Source: an uncultured Oscillospiraceae bacterium (GTDB lineage Bacteria > Bacillota > Clostridia > Oscillospirales > Acutalibacteraceae). Taken from it: DNA of 15,648 nucleotides. The notes below the pieces were generated by a model. The model ran no database searches. It had not been told where the DNA came from and was given only the letters and a program-made list of their open reading frames with translations. The position numbers were made by a program, and so were the translations under genes. The DNA is taken from assembly GCA_902495835.1 (NCBI GenBank), contig CABUYS010000026.1, forward strand, positions 1 through 15,648, written 5' to 3'. Positions 13,877-15,648 of this stretch are shown piece after piece (position 1 is the first letter of the stretch; each line of letters opens with the position of its first letter).

Positions 13877-14712
13877 TTCAGTTTGGGAGGAGAGCCTCCG
13901 TAACGTTCGTACCAGCAATCAGGCATAAGAGGATTAGAGGCTTTTTTTGCACTGTCTATATTTTCTACAACGCGACTTTCTCCTTTTCTTAGTTTTCGGG
14001 CAACAACTACCGTTCTGAATTCTTCAAATTCATATGAACAAGTTGAAAGAGTTAAAAGCTGGTCGTCTTTATTTATATCTACAGGAATATCTATTATAGA
14101 GCGAATTTTTATGTTCTTAACAAAATCTAAAAAATCTGAAGTTGTGTTAAATTCAGAGATTATATAGTTAAATAATTTTCCATGTTTTTCCAAGGTGTTT
14201 GTTTTAAATACAGATACTATTTTCCAACTGGATTCTTCTGCAGGAGTATCAAACTCTATAACAGGATTTTTTTTATAAAAATCCACATCCGAAAACTTTA
14301 CCAAAGCTGCAAACATTTGACCGTCTTTCATGTGATGTCCGTGCACGACGATATTTTTTGCATTAACAGTATTCTTACAAGTTGGGTCTATAAAAATACT
14401 TCCGTAGCGTGTTTCTTCTTTTTTGTAGTTGTGATTTAAATAAAAATTCGAACCGTCTTCACTGTAAAGAACAGGATAATCAATCGGCGTGCCGCTTAAA
14501 AATATCCACGCTTTTATATCTTTGTTTATTTTTAAAAGAGACTCAAATTTGCTTTCTCCAGATGAAGTGTTATCATGGTAAACATTCTTAACTTCGTTGT
14601 TGTATTTGTTTAAAAAATATGGATCTATTATCAAAAGTTTAATTAAAACTCCTGAACAAATTAAAAAAACCACAAGAGAAAATCTACAAATTAACTTTCT
14701 TATATCAATCAC
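13873..14712 (-). CDS. srtB: Class B sortase
   Basis: A 279-residue membrane-anchored transpeptidase that attaches sorted proteins to the cell wall or to pilin-like partners. An N-terminal hydrophobic segment (FSLVVFLICSGVLIKLLII) anchors it. The beta-barrel holds DYPVLYSEDGSNFYLNHNY, the His in VVHGHHMKDGQMF (H126), the nucleophile Cys in LTLSTCSYEF (C225) and Arg in EFRTVVVARKL (R233), with the C-to-R spacing of SrtB. The tail after KLRKGES is extra. No sorting-signal protein is in the window. The start is uncertain: GTG at 14712 has GGGAA directly against it, TTG at 14724 lies on the T tail of the preceding hairpin, and no ideal Shine-Dalgarno exists. Confidence 0.88.
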   Translation of the reverse strand: MIDIRKLICRFSLVVFLICSGVLIKLLIIDPYFLNKYNNEVKNVYHDNTSSGESKFESLLKINKDIKAWIFLSGTPIDYPVLYSEDGSNFYLNHNYKKEETRYGSIFIDPTCKNTVNAKNIVVHGHHMKDGQMFAALVKFSDVDFYKKNPVIEFDTPAEESSWKIVSVFKTNTLEKHGKLFNYIISEFNTTSDFLDFVKNIKIRSIIDIPVDINKDDQLLTLSTCSYEFEEFRTVVVARKLRKGESRVVENIDSAKKASNPLMPDCWYERYGGSPPKLN

Positions 14713-14725
14713 TTCCCAACACAAA

Positions 14726-14754
14726 ATAAGAAAGTCATTACAAGACTTTCTTAT
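14726..14754 (-). terminator. Hairpin between zinc-ribbon gene and sortase gene
   Basis: ATAAGAAAGTC and GACTTTCTTAT form a perfect 11-bp stem around a 7-base loop. On the minus strand a short T run follows. It begins 26 bp after the zinc-ribbon stop codon and abuts the sortase start, so it should stop or weaken read-through into the sortase gene. No clear sortase promoter is seen beyond it. Confidence 0.65.
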
Positions 14755-14779
14755 CTACATCTTTGAATATTGAAAACAG

Positions 14780-15193
14780 TTAATCGTCAAAATCAGAAAA
14801 GTCATCTTCTTCAACTTCGGCGCTTTTTGAATTTTCAGATAATTTTTCTCCGCACTTAGCGCAGTACACCGAATCAATTTCATTTTGACTTCCGCATGCG
14901 TTACATAAAACTTTGTTTTTTATTGAAGCAATCTGTTTTTTTAATTCTTCAATTTGAAGGGTGATATTATCTATTTGAGCTATACCGGCGTTTATTCCAG
15001 CTCTGTTCTCTACTTCGTTTTTCTCGCTTTGATAAACAATTTTTCCCAAATTTTCGAATTCCGATTTGAGGTCACTTTTAAACTCAGCAAGTTTAATGTT
15101 CAGCTTAGACACATCAACATACTGTCCTGCTTTTTCTCCTAATGCTCCCGCCGCAGCTTTGGCCTTTACAAAAATGTCTTCCAATACTCCCAT
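14780..15193 (-). CDS. Small coiled-coil protein with C-terminal zinc ribbon
   Basis: A 137-residue, probably cytoplasmic protein. Residues about 1-95 are helical and heptad-like (KAKAAAGALGEKAGQYVDV; IAQIDNITLQIEELKKQIAS). A zinc ribbon follows with two CxxC pairs (CNACG and CAKCG, about 14 residues apart), then an acidic tail ending DDFSDFDD. Such proteins are common in Clostridia and their function is not known; the ribbon may bind a nucleic acid or protein. AAGGAGAGG lies 7 bases before the ATG. It has its own promoter and is followed by a hairpin, so it is likely a single-gene unit. Confidence 0.8.
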   Translation of the reverse strand: MGVLEDIFVKAKAAAGALGEKAGQYVDVSKLNIKLAEFKSDLKSEFENLGKIVYQSEKNEVENRAGINAGIAQIDNITLQIEELKKQIASIKNKVLCNACGSQNEIDSVYCAKCGEKLSENSKSAEVEEDDFSDFDD

Positions 15194-15230
15194 TACTATC
15201 CTCTCCTTAAAAAAATTAGACTTTTCATTT

Positions 15231-15259
15231 ATTATAACTAAAAAACACTAAAATTACAA
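15231..15259 (-). promoter_or_regulatory. Sigma-A promoter of the zinc-ribbon gene
   Basis: On the minus strand TTGTAA (15259-15254), a 17-bp spacer and TATAAT (15236-15231), 37 bp before the start codon. The rest of 15260-15379 is AT-rich and shows no hairpin that could terminate the relA-type gene. Confidence 0.7.
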
Positions 15260-15379
15260 TGATTTATCAAAATTTATTTTTTATTGTCTATAGCCTTAAT
15301 TATATTATTTTATGACAAAACTTAATCTTTCGCCATAATTAATTTTAAAATTGATTGTTTAATTTGATTTTTTAAATAA

Positions 15380-15648
15380 CTATACCCTTCTAACCGACGA
15401 AACTCCACTTATTCGGGCAAGGTTATTTGTAATAAATCTCAAGTGTTCCAAATTTTTTATATTCAAGTTTATGAATATTTCTATTTTATTTTCCGGCACC
15501 AACTTAGAATTAAAAGATTTTACACGAAGATTCATCGCAGCAATTTTACGTGTAATATCCGTCAAAAGCTCTTCTCTTTCGCACGCCTTGATTTCAATTG
15601 TGGTATCAAAAGTAGAAAGGATACTATCTGCCCACGAAACACGAACCC
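15380..15648 (-). CDS. relA: C-terminal ACT domain of a RelA/SpoT (p)ppGpp synthetase/hydrolase, 5' part outside window
   Basis: The minus-strand frame is open to the right edge (88 codons before the stop). It reads VRVSWADSI, then TTIEIKACEREELLTDITRKIAAMNLRVKSFNSK and ends LARISGVSSVRRV. This is the regulatory ACT domain that closes long RSH proteins; the usual (D)RxGLLxDIT pattern is here EREELLTDIT. The catalytic hydrolase, synthetase and TGS domains would lie beyond position 15648. The enzyme makes and degrades (p)ppGpp in the stringent response. Confidence 0.88.
   Translation of the reverse strand, partial: VRVSWADSILSTFDTTIEIKACEREELLTDITRKIAAMNLRVKSFNSKLVPENKIEIFINLNIKNLEHLRFITNNLARISGVSSVRRV

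Overview
The window suggests an AT-rich, endospore-forming member of the Clostridia (Bacillota). The main reasons are the paired dipicolinate synthase genes dpaA/dpaB, a class B sortase, strong AGGAGG-type ribosome binding sites, sigma-A promoters of the TTGACA/TATAAT kind, and frequent TTG and GTG starts. Nothing in the sequence settles the genus.

Layout. Positions 1-3588 are on the minus strand: the 5' part of an NfnA-type ferredoxin:NADP oxidoreductase subunit (runs off the left edge), a secreted Big2/lysozyme/SH3 protein, and an aspartate-type aminotransferase. A short divergent region follows. Positions 3672-9797 are all on the plus strand: dpaA-dpaB (dipicolinic acid for the spore core), then a compact run that looks like one operon: dCMP deaminase, a small aromatic-acid-exporter-like membrane protein, a membrane-anchored transglutaminase-like protein, and the folate genes folE-folP-folB-folK. 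These four take GTP to dihydropteroate through GTP cyclohydrolase I, dihydroneopterin aldolase, HPPK and dihydropteroate synthase. No p-aminobenzoate genes and no folC are in the window.

Positions 9800-13350 are the accessory-looking part. A near-perfect sigma-A promoter with an inverted repeat over its -10 and start site drives a 524-codon gene that I cannot assign to a family; it is lysine-rich and has a C-terminal membrane segment. After it come a short minus-strand reading frame that looks like the decayed C-terminus of an XRE-type HTH protein, RNase P RNA (rnpB) with its own promoter, and at least three related copies of a long repeat. The complete copy has a folded head and ends in an intrinsic-terminator hairpin. 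Two copies show a compensatory base-pair change in the head hairpin. The last copy runs into the 3' end of def.

Positions 13347-15648 are on the minus strand again: def (peptide deformylase, own promoter), a class B sortase, a small coiled-coil/zinc-ribbon protein with its own promoter, and the C-terminal ACT domain of a RelA/SpoT (p)ppGpp enzyme that runs off the right edge.

The strongest candidates for something undescribed are the repeat family around rnpB, the unknown 524-codon gene with its operator-like palindrome, and a lysozyme whose catalytic domain appears to be split by an inserted SH3 domain.
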